Shown: positions 16,911 through 25,107 of the stretch, piece by piece
Layout of the letters: each line of letters begins with the position of its first letter
How positions within the stretch are numbered: the stretch's first letter is position 1
Assembly: GCF_033947565.1 (NCBI RefSeq)
Contig: NZ_JARPVX010000011.1
Coordinates: forward strand, 1 to 64,000
From: Lichenihabitans sp033947565
Lineage (GTDB): Bacteria > Pseudomonadota > Alphaproteobacteria > Rhizobiales > Beijerinckiaceae
DNA: 64,000 bases
Direction of reading: 5' to 3'
Notes under the pieces: model-generated
Databases searched by the model: none
What the model was told of the DNA's origin: nothing
Seen by the model: only the letters and a program-made list of their open reading frames with translations
Made by a program: the position numbers and the translations under genes

Positions 16911-17257
16911 CGATCGCCCCGGGGCTCAAGGTTTATCTCGCCTGCAAGCCGGTCGACATGCGCCGCGGCTTTGACGGCTTGGCGGCTGACGTCACGCAGG
17001 TCCTGCGCGCCGACCCGTATTCCGGGGCCGTCTTCATCTTCCGGAGCCGCCGCGGTGACTACCTGAAGATCCTGGCGTGGGACGGCTCCGGCCTGTGCCT
17101 GTTCGCAAAAAGGTTGGAGAAGGGACGCTTCGTGTGGCCGCCGATCGTGGAGGGTGGCCTTCGCCTTTCGGCGGCACAGCTCGCCCTGTTGGTGGAAGGC
17201 ATCGATTGGCGCCGCACGGTGGCGCCCGCCGAGGTCGCGGCCCCCACGCGGGCCTGA
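16904..17257 (+). CDS. tnpB: IS66 family accessory protein TnpB
   Basis: A 117-residue IS66 Orf2 protein. The diagnostic signature is CKPVDMRRGFDGLAADV, followed by FRSRRGDYLKILAWDGSG and LFAKRLEKGRFVWP. It starts inside the end of tnpA (7-bp overlap), which suggests coupled translation. Its molecular role in transposition is not well defined. It is unrelated to the RNA-guided TnpB nucleases of IS200/IS605 elements. Confidence 0.95.
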   Translation: MLTIAPGLKVYLACKPVDMRRGFDGLAADVTQVLRADPYSGAVFIFRSRRGDYLKILAWDGSGLCLFAKRLEKGRFVWPPIVEGGLRLSAAQLALLVEGIDWRRTVAPAEVAAPTRA

Positions 17258-17333
17258 GATCGGCGCCATTTTCCTTGCGGCTCAGGCCCGTGAGGATAGT
17301 CTCTGGCGATGTCGCGCACTGCCGCCGATCTCC

Positions 17334-17388
17334 CTCCGCCTACAACTCCACACGGCTTCGCCGCGCGGAGCCTCTTGTAGGCTCCGCC
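17334..17388 (+). repeat. 48-bp insertion with direct repeats in tnpC leader
   Basis: CTCCGCC occurs at 17334-17340 and again at 17382-17388, and the 48 bases 17341-17388 between and including the second copy carry the inverted pair CCTACAA/TTGTAGG and the in-frame stop TAG at 17378-17380. Removing the 48 bases joins ATG 17309 to the tnpC body in one frame, giving a plausible TnpC start (MSRTAADLPPPDDPAALR). This looks like a small palindromic insertion or a copy-slippage product. Confidence 0.65.
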
Positions 17389-17425
17389 CGACGACCCTGC
17401 CGCGCTCCGCCACTTCGCGAGCGCG

Positions 17426-18958
17426 TTGCAGCACGATCTCGCGGTGCTCGAAGCCACCGTCCAGGCCCAGACCCTGCTGGTCGAGAAGCTGAAGCACCAG
17501 CTCGCCGTGTTGCGACGGGCGCGCTTCGGCCGCTCCTCGGAGAAGCTCGACGCTCAGGTCGAGCAGCTTGAACTGCTGATCGGCGACATCGAGGAGAGTG
17601 CGGCCGAGACACAGGCCACGATCGCTCGATCGGCAGAGCCGGTGCCTGTCGCGGCCGAGCGCAAGCCGTCCACGCGCGTGCCCTTGCCGGCCCACCTGCC
17701 GATCGAGACGATCCTGCACGAGGCGCCTTGCGTTTGCCCAAACTGCGGTGGCACCACCTTCGGCCGCATCGGCGCTGACGAGCGCGAGGTGCTGGAATAT
17801 GTGCCCGCCCGCTTCCGCCGCATCCTGCACCTCCGCCCGAAGATGACCTGCCGCGCCTGCGAAACGATCGTGCAGGCGCCGATGCCGAGCCTGCCGATCG
17901 AAAAGGGCCGGCCTGGTCCGGGGCTCCTGGCGCACGTGGTTGTGTCGAAGTTCTGCGATCACCTTCCCCTATACCGCCAGTCCGAGATCTACGGTCGCGA
18001 AGGCGTCACCATCGACCGCTCGGTGATGGCGGGCTGGATGGGCCACGTCGCGGCGCTGCTCGCGCCCCTGGCCGAACGCATCGGTCGCCACGTGCGCGCC
18101 GGCCCGGCCATCCACGCGGACGACACTACGGTTCCGGTGCTCGATCCTGGGCGCGGCAAGACGAAGACCGGCCGCTTATGGGTTGCGGTACGCGACGAGC
18201 GGGGCTTCGGCTCGATGGCGCCGCCTGCGGCCGTCTACCTTTACTCGCCGGACCGGACGGCCCAGCATGCGCATGCGCTGCTGAAGGGCTGCCGCGGCCA
18301 CCTGCATGCCGACGGCTACGCGGGCTTCGGCAAGCTCTACGAACCCGATCTTCTGACCGGTGCGCCGGCGCCGCTGATCGAGGTGGCGTGCTGGAGCCAT
18401 GCACGACGCAAGATCTACGACGTCCATGTCACGACGGCGTCTCCCGCCGCCGAGCGCGCCCTGGCGCTGATCGGCGATCTGTTCGCGGTCGAGACCATCA
18501 TCTGTGGTAGGCCGCCAGCCGAGCGGCAGCGCGCACGTGTCGAGCGGTCCACCCCGATCCTGGACGCGCTGAAGGTTCACCTGGAAGCGACGCTGGCTAG
18601 GATCAGCGGCAAGAGCCCCTTCGCCAAGGCGATCCGCTATGCGACGTCACGATGGCCGGCGCTGACGCGCTTCGTTGGTGACGGAAGTCTCGAACCCTCG
18701 AACAACGCCGCGGAACGGGCCATCAGGCCTCTGACCTTGGGTCGAAAAAACTACCTGTTCGCCGGTTCCGATGCGGGCGGCCGCCGCGCCGCGACCTTCT
18801 ACACCCTGATCAGCACGGCACGCCTGAACGGCGTCGACCCTCAGGCTTGGCTGACCGACGTCATCGGCCGCATCGCCGACCATCCCATGAGTCGCCTCGA
18901 CGAGCTGCTCCCCTGGACTTGGACCGCCAGCCGACCGCCTCATGCTCAAGCCGCGTAG
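17426..18958 (+). CDS. tnpC: IS66 family DDE transposase TnpC
   Basis: The body of the IS66 transposase, 510 residues from a TTG at 17426. Parts in order: N-terminal coiled coil (VEKLKHQLAVLRRARFGRSS), a zinc-finger with Cys pairs in CVCPNCGG and CRACE, the DDE domain with IHADDTTVPV and LHADGYAGFG, CWSHARRKIYD, and the family C-terminus EPSNNAAERAIRPLTLGRKN. The natural start is probably the ATG at 17309 in the same frame, but a TAG at 17378-17380 inside a 48-bp insertion separates it from the body. The start codon used now is therefore uncertain, and the N-terminal coiled coil would be about 20 residues shorter. The catalytic core is intact. Confidence 0.9.
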   Translation: MQHDLAVLEATVQAQTLLVEKLKHQLAVLRRARFGRSSEKLDAQVEQLELLIGDIEESAAETQATIARSAEPVPVAAERKPSTRVPLPAHLPIETILHEAPCVCPNCGGTTFGRIGADEREVLEYVPARFRRILHLRPKMTCRACETIVQAPMPSLPIEKGRPGPGLLAHVVVSKFCDHLPLYRQSEIYGREGVTIDRSVMAGWMGHVAALLAPLAERIGRHVRAGPAIHADDTTVPVLDPGRGKTKTGRLWVAVRDERGFGSMAPPAAVYLYSPDRTAQHAHALLKGCRGHLHADGYAGFGKLYEPDLLTGAPAPLIEVACWSHARRKIYDVHVTTASPAAERALALIGDLFAVETIICGRPPAERQRARVERSTPILDALKVHLEATLARISGKSPFAKAIRYATSRWPALTRFVGDGSLEPSNNAAERAIRPLTLGRKNYLFAGSDAGGRRAATFYTLISTARLNGVDPQAWLTDVIGRIADHPMSRLDELLPWTWTASRPPHAQAA

Positions 18959-18986
18959 CCTGCCGCGGCCATCCGCTCACGCTTAC

Positions 18987-18994
18987 GGAAGGCT
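18987..18994. repeat. right target-site duplication of IS66 element
   Basis: GGAAGGCT, the second copy of the 8-bp target duplication, directly after the right end GCTTAC of the element. Confidence 0.95.
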
Positions 18995-19349
18995 CGGCCA
19001 TGCCGCCGCTGCTGGTGCGACTGGTGTTCGACGCGCTGCCGCGCCGTGCGCCTTGGCCCCTTCGCCCTGCCGCGGCCTTGTTGGCCGCCGGAGTCAACAA
19101 GCGGCTGCTCGGCCCGCAACTGGCGCTGCACTTCGATTATTGGGAGCACAGCCTGCGCGAAAGCGGCTGGTTCGCCGGGGCGGAGTTCTCGACCGCCGAC
19201 GTGATGATGAGCTTTCCGCTTGAGGCCGCCGCGAAGCGCGTCGGCCTTGGTTCGCGCCATTCCGCATCGCAAGCTTCCTCGAACGCATCCATGCGAGGCC
19301 CGCCTACCGCCGCGCTCTCGAGCGCGGCGGTCCCTATGATTTTGCCTGA
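18995..19349 (+). pseudogene. glutathione S-transferase, 3' fragment with frameshift
   Basis: This encodes the helical C-terminal half of the GST interrupted at 16370: MPPLLVRLVFD, QLALHFDYWEHSL and the diagnostic GAEFSTADVMMSFPLEAAAKR. Around 19258-19263 the frame must shift by one base (a missing nucleotide) to continue into IASFLERIHARPAYRRALERGGPYDFA and the stop at 19347-19349. So the gene carries a second lesion besides the IS66 insertion. It is convergent with the MFS gene, 10 bp away. Confidence 0.85.
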
Positions 19350-19359
19350 AGCGTTTCCG

Positions 19360-20694
19360 TCAGGCGTCGCGGAGCGTCAGCCGCTTGTTGATGCCAAGTG
19401 CCACCAGGGTGCAGATGCAGCCTGAGAACAGGTAGGCGGCCACGGCCCACAGGCCGAAGCTGTTGTAGGACCCGAGCGTGATCAGCGGCGCGAAACCGGC
19501 GCCCACCAGCCAGGCGAGGTCGGACGTCAGAGCCGATCCGGTGTAGCGGCTCTGGTTGGTGAAGTTGGACGCCACCGCACCAGCGGCCTGGCCGAGCGAC
19601 ACGCCGAGCAGGCCCCAGCCGAGAACCGTGAACAACGTCTGCCCGTGGGTGCCGGCGCCCAACATCCAGGGCGTCAGCAGGCTGAAGATCGCAAGCAGCA
19701 CCGCCACGGTGCCGAGCGTGGTGCGCCGCCCGAAGGTGTCGGCGAGAATGCCGGACAACAAGACGCCGAGAAACCCGATGGCGGCGCCACCGATCTGCCG
19801 CAGCAGGAACTCCCCCGGCGACCGATCGGTGTAGAGGTCGACGTAGGACAGCGGGTAGATGGTTACGAGATGGAAGCAGGCATAAGTGGCAAGCGGCACG
19901 AAGGCGCCCACCACGATGTTGCGGCCGTAATCCCGCAGCAAGGTCCCGACAGGCATCGGCAACAACTCGCGATGCTCCAGCATCTCCTCGAATTCTTCCG
20001 TGGCCACGAGGCGGAGGCGTGAGAACAAGGCGACGACATTGATCGTGAAGGCCACGAAGAAGGGATAGCGCCAGCCCCAACCCAGGAAATCCTCATGACC
20101 GAGGTTCAGCTCGAAGAAGCTGAACAAGCCCGCCGCAACCGCGAAACCGATCGGAGCGCCAAGCTGCGGGATCATCGCATACCAGCCCCGCTTGCCCTGC
20201 GGGGCATTCAGCGCAAGCAATGACGCGAGGCCGTCCCAGGCTCCGCCGAGAGCCACACCCTGCAGGATCCGGAAGATCGCCAACAACACGATGGAGGCGG
20301 AACCGATCTGCGCGTAGCCGGGCAGGAAGCTCATCGCCGCAGTCGAGCCGCCAAGCAGGAACAAGGCCGTGGTCAGCTTGACGCCGCGGCCATGCCGACG
20401 GTCAATCTCCATGAACAACACCGTGCCGATCGGCCGGGCCAGAAAGGCGAGCCCGAAGATGGCAAAGCTGTAGAGCACCCCGGTGAGCCGCTCCGCGAAG
20501 GGGAACATCAGCTGCGGGAACACCAGCACCGAGGCGATGCCATAGACAAAGAAGTCGAAGGATTCCGAGGTGCGCCCGATGATCACCCCGATGGCGATTT
20601 CGCCTGGCGCGACATGGTGCCCATCGGCGTTCACCAGACGGGCGTCACGTTCCAACGCCGTCGAAGTAGGGGTTTGTTGACCTGGGGCGGCCAT
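19360..20694 (-). CDS. MFS transporter, metabolite:H+ symporter type
   Basis: A 444-residue inner-membrane transporter with 12 predicted membrane segments. The conserved early segment IIGRTSESFDFFVYGIASV, the loop LARPIGTVLFMEIDRRHGRG (MFS motif A region) and ILQGVALGGAWDG (motif B region) match the MHS group that imports organic acids, osmolytes or sugars acids. The substrate cannot be told from sequence. I prefer the ATG at 20694, which has GGAG upstream, over the one at 20709. It is divergent from the cyo operon, with a 165-bp shared spacer; an MFS gene next to cyoA is a recurrent arrangement in alphaproteobacteria. Confidence 0.9.
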   Translation of the reverse strand: MAAPGQQTPTSTALERDARLVNADGHHVAPGEIAIGVIIGRTSESFDFFVYGIASVLVFPQLMFPFAERLTGVLYSFAIFGLAFLARPIGTVLFMEIDRRHGRGVKLTTALFLLGGSTAAMSFLPGYAQIGSASIVLLAIFRILQGVALGGAWDGLASLLALNAPQGKRGWYAMIPQLGAPIGFAVAAGLFSFFELNLGHEDFLGWGWRYPFFVAFTINVVALFSRLRLVATEEFEEMLEHRELLPMPVGTLLRDYGRNIVVGAFVPLATYACFHLVTIYPLSYVDLYTDRSPGEFLLRQIGGAAIGFLGVLLSGILADTFGRRTTLGTVAVLLAIFSLLTPWMLGAGTHGQTLFTVLGWGLLGVSLGQAAGAVASNFTNQSRYTGSALTSDLAWLVGAGFAPLITLGSYNSFGLWAVAAYLFSGCICTLVALGINKRLTLRDA

Positions 20695-20859
20695 GCCGGT
20701 GCTCCGCATGCGGACCCTAAAAGGGTTGCTTCCTGTGTTGTCCTATCGCATAGGGCCGCTTGGGGGCAGGCGTCAAACGGCTTCGGCCGCGCGGGACAAA
20801 AGGTCTTCTGGCCAAGCCCTCCACCACTGTGTAGAGCATGGTGCATCGCACCAAACCGG

Positions 20860-22047
20860 ATGGTTCGTTTCGTCGTGAGAGTTCTGCGCGCCTTTGCCGT
20901 CCTGCCGCTGCTGCTCTTACTGGGCGGTTGCGATTGGGCCATCATCAGCCCGGCTGGCGACGTCGCGGTGCAGCAGCGTAACCTGATCTACGCTTCGACG
21001 GGCCTGATGCTGTTGATCATCGTCCCGGTGATCCTGGCGACGCTGATCTTCGCCTGGCGCTACCGCGCCGCCAACACGACGGCCAAATACGATCCCGACT
21101 GGCACCATTCGACGCAGCTCGAGGTGCTGATCTGGACCGCGCCGTTGTTGATCATCATCGCACTCGGCGCGCTGACGTGGATCAGCACCCATGTGCTCGA
21201 TCCGTTCCGCGCCCTTGGCCGCATCGATGCCTCGCACCCGATCACGCGCGAAACGCAGCCGCTGGTCGTCGAGGCTGTGGCGCTCGATTGGAAGTGGCTG
21301 TTCTTCTATCCCGAGCAGGGGATCGCCACGGTCAACGAGTTGGTGGCTCCGGTCGACCAGCCCATCACCTTCAAGATCACATCCGCCACCGTGATGACGT
21401 CGTTCTTCGTGCCGGCGATGGCCGGGCAGATCTACGCCATGGCCGGCATGGAAACGCAGCTTCATGCCGTGATGAACAAGCCCGGCACCTTCCAGGGTCT
21501 GGCCGCGCATTACACCGGCGCCGGCTTCTCCCACATGAACTTCAAGATGCACAGCCTCGCCCCGAGCGATTTCAACGCCTGGGTCGAGAAGGTGCGCAAG
21601 GAAGGCACCGGTCTCGACCGGGCCACCTACATGAACCTCGCCAAGCCGAGCGAGCAGGAGCCCATCCATTATTACGGCTGGGCCGAAAGGGGCCTTTATC
21701 AGGACATCCTCAATCTTTGCGCCCAGCCGGGTAAGATGTGCCAGAGCGAGATGATGATGATCGATGCCAATGGCGGCGGCGGCAAGAACAGCGAAGCCAA
21801 CTACGATCGGCTGAAGTACGATGGCGCGATGACGGAGGAGGGCCATGAGGCCCCTGGGGCCACCTTCCCGGCGTCGGGGCGGCCGCCGAATTCGAACGTG
21901 CAGCCGGAAGGCATGAAGCCGCGGCCGCTGTCCCCCGAGGTGAACGGCCAAAAGTCGCAGGGCGACGACGGCCAGGGGCACAATATGCAAGGAATGCCGG
22001 GCATGACGGACGGTAAGATCGCTCCGGCGCAACTCGACAAGAACTGA
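20860..22047 (+). CDS. cyoA: cytochrome bo3 ubiquinol oxidase subunit II
   Basis: A 395-residue subunit II of the proton-pumping bo3 quinol oxidase. The lipoprotein signal ends in LLLLGGC, followed by two transmembrane helices (LMLLIIVPVILATLIF and LLIIIALGALTWI) and a periplasmic cupredoxin-like domain. The CuA ligands of cytochrome c oxidases are absent, as expected for a quinol oxidase. Compared with E. coli CyoA (about 315 residues) the C-terminal region is about 80 residues longer, low in complexity and rich in Gly, Pro and Met, ending with GHNMQGMPGMTDG. The start at 20860 places the signal peptide correctly. Confidence 0.96.
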   Translation: MVRFVVRVLRAFAVLPLLLLLGGCDWAIISPAGDVAVQQRNLIYASTGLMLLIIVPVILATLIFAWRYRAANTTAKYDPDWHHSTQLEVLIWTAPLLIIIALGALTWISTHVLDPFRALGRIDASHPITRETQPLVVEAVALDWKWLFFYPEQGIATVNELVAPVDQPITFKITSATVMTSFFVPAMAGQIYAMAGMETQLHAVMNKPGTFQGLAAHYTGAGFSHMNFKMHSLAPSDFNAWVEKVRKEGTGLDRATYMNLAKPSEQEPIHYYGWAERGLYQDILNLCAQPGKMCQSEMMMIDANGGGGKNSEANYDRLKYDGAMTEEGHEAPGATFPASGRPPNSNVQPEGMKPRPLSPEVNGQKSQGDDGQGHNMQGMPGMTDGKIAPAQLDKN

Positions 22048-22085
22048 ACCACACGGTCACAAGGTCACGAACGGGCAAAGACGCA

Positions 22086-24089
22086 ATGTTCTCGAACCTC
22101 GATCTCCAGCACCTCATCCTGGGTCGCTTCACGCTGGAGGCCATACCCTATCACGAACCGATCCTGTTGATGACCTTTGCGGGCGTTGCCGTAGGTGGGA
22201 TCGCGCTCCTGTCGATCCTCACCTATTTCAAAGTCTGGGGTTATCTGTGGACCGAATGGTTCACCAGCGTCGATCACAAGAAGATCGGCGTCATGTACAT
22301 CGTTCTGGCGATCGTGATGCTGCTGCGCGGCTTTGCGGACGCGCTGATGATGCGCACCCAGCAATCCATGTCCTTTGGTGAAAACCAGGGCTTTCTGCCG
22401 CCGCACCATTACGATCAGGTCTTCACAGCTCACGGCGTCATCATGATTTTCTTCATGGCGATGCCCTTTGTGACCGGCCTGATGAACTTCGTGGTGCCGT
22501 TGCAGATCGGCGCCCGTGACGTGGCCTTCCCGTTCCTGAACAACTTCTCGTTCTGGATGACGGTCGGTGGCGCCATCATCACGATGGCCTCGTTGTTCGT
22601 CGGTGAATTCGCCCGGACCGGCTGGCTGGCCTTCCCGCCCTTGTCAGAGGCTGCCTACAGCCCCGGCGTCGGCGTCGATTATTATATCTGGGCGTTGCAG
22701 ATCGCAGGTATCGGCACGCTGCTTAGCGGCATCAACCTCATCGCCACCATCGTGAAGATGCGGGCGCCCGGCATGACCATGATGAAGATGCCGGTCTTCG
22801 TCTGGACGTCGCTCTGCACCAACGTGCTGATCGTCGCCTCCTTCCCGGTGTTGACTGCTGTTCTGGCCCTGCTGTCGCTCGATCGTTACGTGGGAACGAA
22901 CTTCTTCACCAACGATCTCGGCGGCAATCCGATGATGTACTTCAACCTCATCTGGATCTGGGGCCACCCGGAAGTCTACATCCTGATCCTGCCGGCCTTC
23001 GGCGTGTTCTCGGAAATCACGTCGACGTTCTGCGGCAAGCGGCTCTTCGGCTACGCGTCGATGGTTTATGCCACGGTCGTGATCACCATCCTGTCCTACC
23101 TCGTGTGGCTGCATCACTTCTTCACCATGGGGTCGGGCGCGAGCGTCAACTCGTTCTTCGGCATCACCACGATGATCATCTCGATCCCGACGGGGGCGAA
23201 GATCTTCAACTGGTTGTTCACCATGTATCGCGGCCGCATCCGGTTCGAGCTGCCGATGATGTGGGTCATCGCCTTCATGGTGACGTTCACCATCGGCGGT
23301 ATGACGGGCGTGCTGCTGGCGGTGCCGCCGGCCGACTTCATGCTGCACAATTCGCTGTTTCTGGTGGCGCACTTTCATAACGTCATCATCGGCGGCACGT
23401 TCTTCGGCGTGATGGCCGGCACCAACTATTGGTTCCCGAAGGCCTTCGGGTTCAAGCTCGACGAGTTCTGGGGCAAGATGTCGTTCTGGCTCTGGACGGT
23501 CGGCTTCTACTTCGCCTTCATGCCGCTGTATGTGCTTGGCCTGATGGGCGTGACCCGCCGCCTCAGCCACTTCGACGATCCGTCGTTGCAGCCCTGGTTC
23601 ATCGTGGCGGCCTTCGGTGCCTTGCTGATCGCCGGTGGGATCGGGTCGTTCCTGATGCAGCTGTTCGTGTCCATCAAGAACCGCGAAAAGCTGCGCGATC
23701 TGACGGGCGATCCTTGGAACGGCCGTACCCTGGAATGGGCCACCTCGTCGCCGCCGCCGGCCTATAACTTCGCCTTCACGCCGATGGTGCACGACCTCGA
23801 CACCTGGACCGACATGAAGGCACGGGGCTATACGCGGCCGCTCGAGGGCTACAAGCCGATCCACATGCCGAAGAACACCGGCGCGGGCGTGATCCTGTCG
23901 GGCATCTCGACCGTCATCGGCCTCGCCTTGATCTGGTACGTGTGGTGGCTGGCTGCACTCGGTTTGGTGGCGTTGCTGGTGTGCGCCATCGGGCACACGT
24001 TCAATTACAACCGTGACTATTACATCTCGGCCGAGGATGTGGTGCACACGGAAGCGGCCCGGACGAAGCTCCTGGCAGGGCAGGTCTGA
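22086..24089 (+). CDS. cyoB: cytochrome bo3 ubiquinol oxidase subunit I
   Basis: The 667-residue catalytic subunit, which reduces oxygen to water and pumps protons. The heme and copper ligands are all present: His116 (TAHGVIM) and His431 for low-spin heme b, His429 for heme o3, and His294, His343 and His344 for CuB, with Tyr298 in GHPEVYI available for the His-Tyr cross-link. These are offset by exactly 10 from the E. coli numbering I recall. About 15 membrane helices are predicted. It lies 38 bp after cyoA and 5 bp before cyoC. Confidence 0.98.
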   Translation: MFSNLDLQHLILGRFTLEAIPYHEPILLMTFAGVAVGGIALLSILTYFKVWGYLWTEWFTSVDHKKIGVMYIVLAIVMLLRGFADALMMRTQQSMSFGENQGFLPPHHYDQVFTAHGVIMIFFMAMPFVTGLMNFVVPLQIGARDVAFPFLNNFSFWMTVGGAIITMASLFVGEFARTGWLAFPPLSEAAYSPGVGVDYYIWALQIAGIGTLLSGINLIATIVKMRAPGMTMMKMPVFVWTSLCTNVLIVASFPVLTAVLALLSLDRYVGTNFFTNDLGGNPMMYFNLIWIWGHPEVYILILPAFGVFSEITSTFCGKRLFGYASMVYATVVITILSYLVWLHHFFTMGSGASVNSFFGITTMIISIPTGAKIFNWLFTMYRGRIRFELPMMWVIAFMVTFTIGGMTGVLLAVPPADFMLHNSLFLVAHFHNVIIGGTFFGVMAGTNYWFPKAFGFKLDEFWGKMSFWLWTVGFYFAFMPLYVLGLMGVTRRLSHFDDPSLQPWFIVAAFGALLIAGGIGSFLMQLFVSIKNREKLRDLTGDPWNGRTLEWATSSPPPAYNFAFTPMVHDLDTWTDMKARGYTRPLEGYKPIHMPKNTGAGVILSGISTVIGLALIWYVWWLAALGLVALLVCAIGHTFNYNRDYYISAEDVVHTEAARTKLLAGQV

Positions 24090-24094
24090 TCAAA

Positions 24095-24733
24095 ATGGAA
24101 GCGTCGAACGCCGCCGCCGCGACGGCGACAAGTCCGGAAGAGCTGCATTTCTATGTAGCGGACGAACATGGTCATGCCGAAGGCAGCACCATGCTCGGCT
24201 TCTGGCTTTACCTGATGAGCGACTGCCTGATCTTTGCAGTCCTCTTCGCCTGCTATGGGGTCTACGGCCGGCAGTTCGCTGCCGGCCCAACGCCTCACGA
24301 CCTTTTCGACCTCTCCACCGTGGCGTTGAACACGTCCATGCTGTTGTTGTCGTCCATAACCTATGGCTTCGCCATGTTGGCCATGGAGGACGACAAGGTC
24401 GGACGCACCCAGCTTTGGCTGCTTGTCACGGGCCTGTTCGGGGCGGCTTTTGTGTTTCTCGAAATCCGGGAGTTCCTGGAATTCATCCACGATGGCGCCG
24501 GTCCGCAACGGTCGGCCTTCCTGTCCTCGTTCTTCACCCTTGTGGGGACGCACGGTCTGCATGTCAGCCTTGGCCTGATCTGGCTGGTGACCTTGATGGT
24601 GCAGGTGGGACAGCGCGGCTTGGTGCCTGAAAACCGCCGTCGCCTGATGTGTTTGTCGATGTTCTGGCATTTCCTCGATGTCGTGTGGATCGGCGTCTTT
24701 TCCTTCGTTTATCTGATCCCGGTGCTGCGATGA
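24095..24733 (+). CDS. cyoC: cytochrome bo3 ubiquinol oxidase subunit III
   Basis: A 212-residue subunit III with five predicted membrane helices. Family features are LGFWLYLMSDCLIFAVLFA near the start, LFGAAFVFLEIREF in the middle and the final helix FWHFLDVVWIGVFSFVYL. It supports stability of the catalytic core and does not bind metal. It starts 5 bp after cyoB and its stop overlaps the cyoD start as ATGA. Confidence 0.97.
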   Translation: MEASNAAAATATSPEELHFYVADEHGHAEGSTMLGFWLYLMSDCLIFAVLFACYGVYGRQFAAGPTPHDLFDLSTVALNTSMLLLSSITYGFAMLAMEDDKVGRTQLWLLVTGLFGAAFVFLEIREFLEFIHDGAGPQRSAFLSSFFTLVGTHGLHVSLGLIWLVTLMVQVGQRGLVPENRRRLMCLSMFWHFLDVVWIGVFSFVYLIPVLR

Positions 24734-25107
24734 CGAGCGACGGCGTTCACGTCGAGGTCCTCCACAGCGGGGACCAGGCCGGTCACGGAAGCCGCAAGGG
24801 CTACCTGACAGGCTTCATCCTGTCGGTCATCCTGACCGCGGTCCCGTTCTGGCTGGTGATGAACCACGTTCTGACCGATCCCCGCGTCATGGCGGGATTG
24901 GTCATGGGCTTCGCGCTCGTGCAGATTGTGGTCCACATGGTCTACTTCCTGCACATGAACACGAAGTCGGAAGGCGGCTGGACCATGCTGGCCTTGATCT
25001 TCACCGTCGTGCTGGTGGTGATCGCGCTCGCGGGCTCGCTGTGGATCATGTACCACCTCAACACCAACATGATGCCGACCATGCAGAACATGCGCGACAT
25101 GTCCTGA
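24730..25107 (+). CDS. cyoD: cytochrome bo3 ubiquinol oxidase subunit IV
   Basis: A 125-residue three-helix subunit of the bo3 oxidase. The start overlaps the cyoC stop (ATGA), and the end overlaps the SURF1 start by one base (TGATG). Helices are GYLTGFILSVILTAVPFWLV, MAGLVMGFALVQIVVHMVYF and MLALIFTVVLVVIALAGSLW. The signature VHMVYFLHMN is conserved. A cyoE heme O synthase gene does not follow, so heme O must be made from a gene elsewhere. Confidence 0.97.
   Translation: MTSDGVHVEVLHSGDQAGHGSRKGYLTGFILSVILTAVPFWLVMNHVLTDPRVMAGLVMGFALVQIVVHMVYFLHMNTKSEGGWTMLALIFTVVLVVIALAGSLWIMYHLNTNMMPTMQNMRDMS

Larger units (their letters stand above)
16371..18986 (+). mobile_element. complete IS66-family insertion sequence, 2616 bp
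   Basis: The element carries the three IS66 genes tnpA, tnpB and tnpC in order. Both ends begin with GTAAGCGTG (the right end read on the reverse strand), and about 18 of the first 22 terminal bases match between the ends. It is flanked by a perfect 8-bp direct repeat, GGAAGGCT, the target-duplication size expected for IS66. These features fix both boundaries exactly. The intact duplication and ends point to a fairly recent insertion. The leader of tnpC contains a stop-bearing 48-bp segment (17341-17388) that may affect activity. Confidence 0.96.

Noticed and set aside
16452..18958. TnpB name might suggest an RNA-guided nuclease
   Set aside because: This is IS66 Orf2 (CKPVDMRRGFDGL signature), unrelated to the IS200/IS605 TnpB nucleases, and no RuvC motifs are present.
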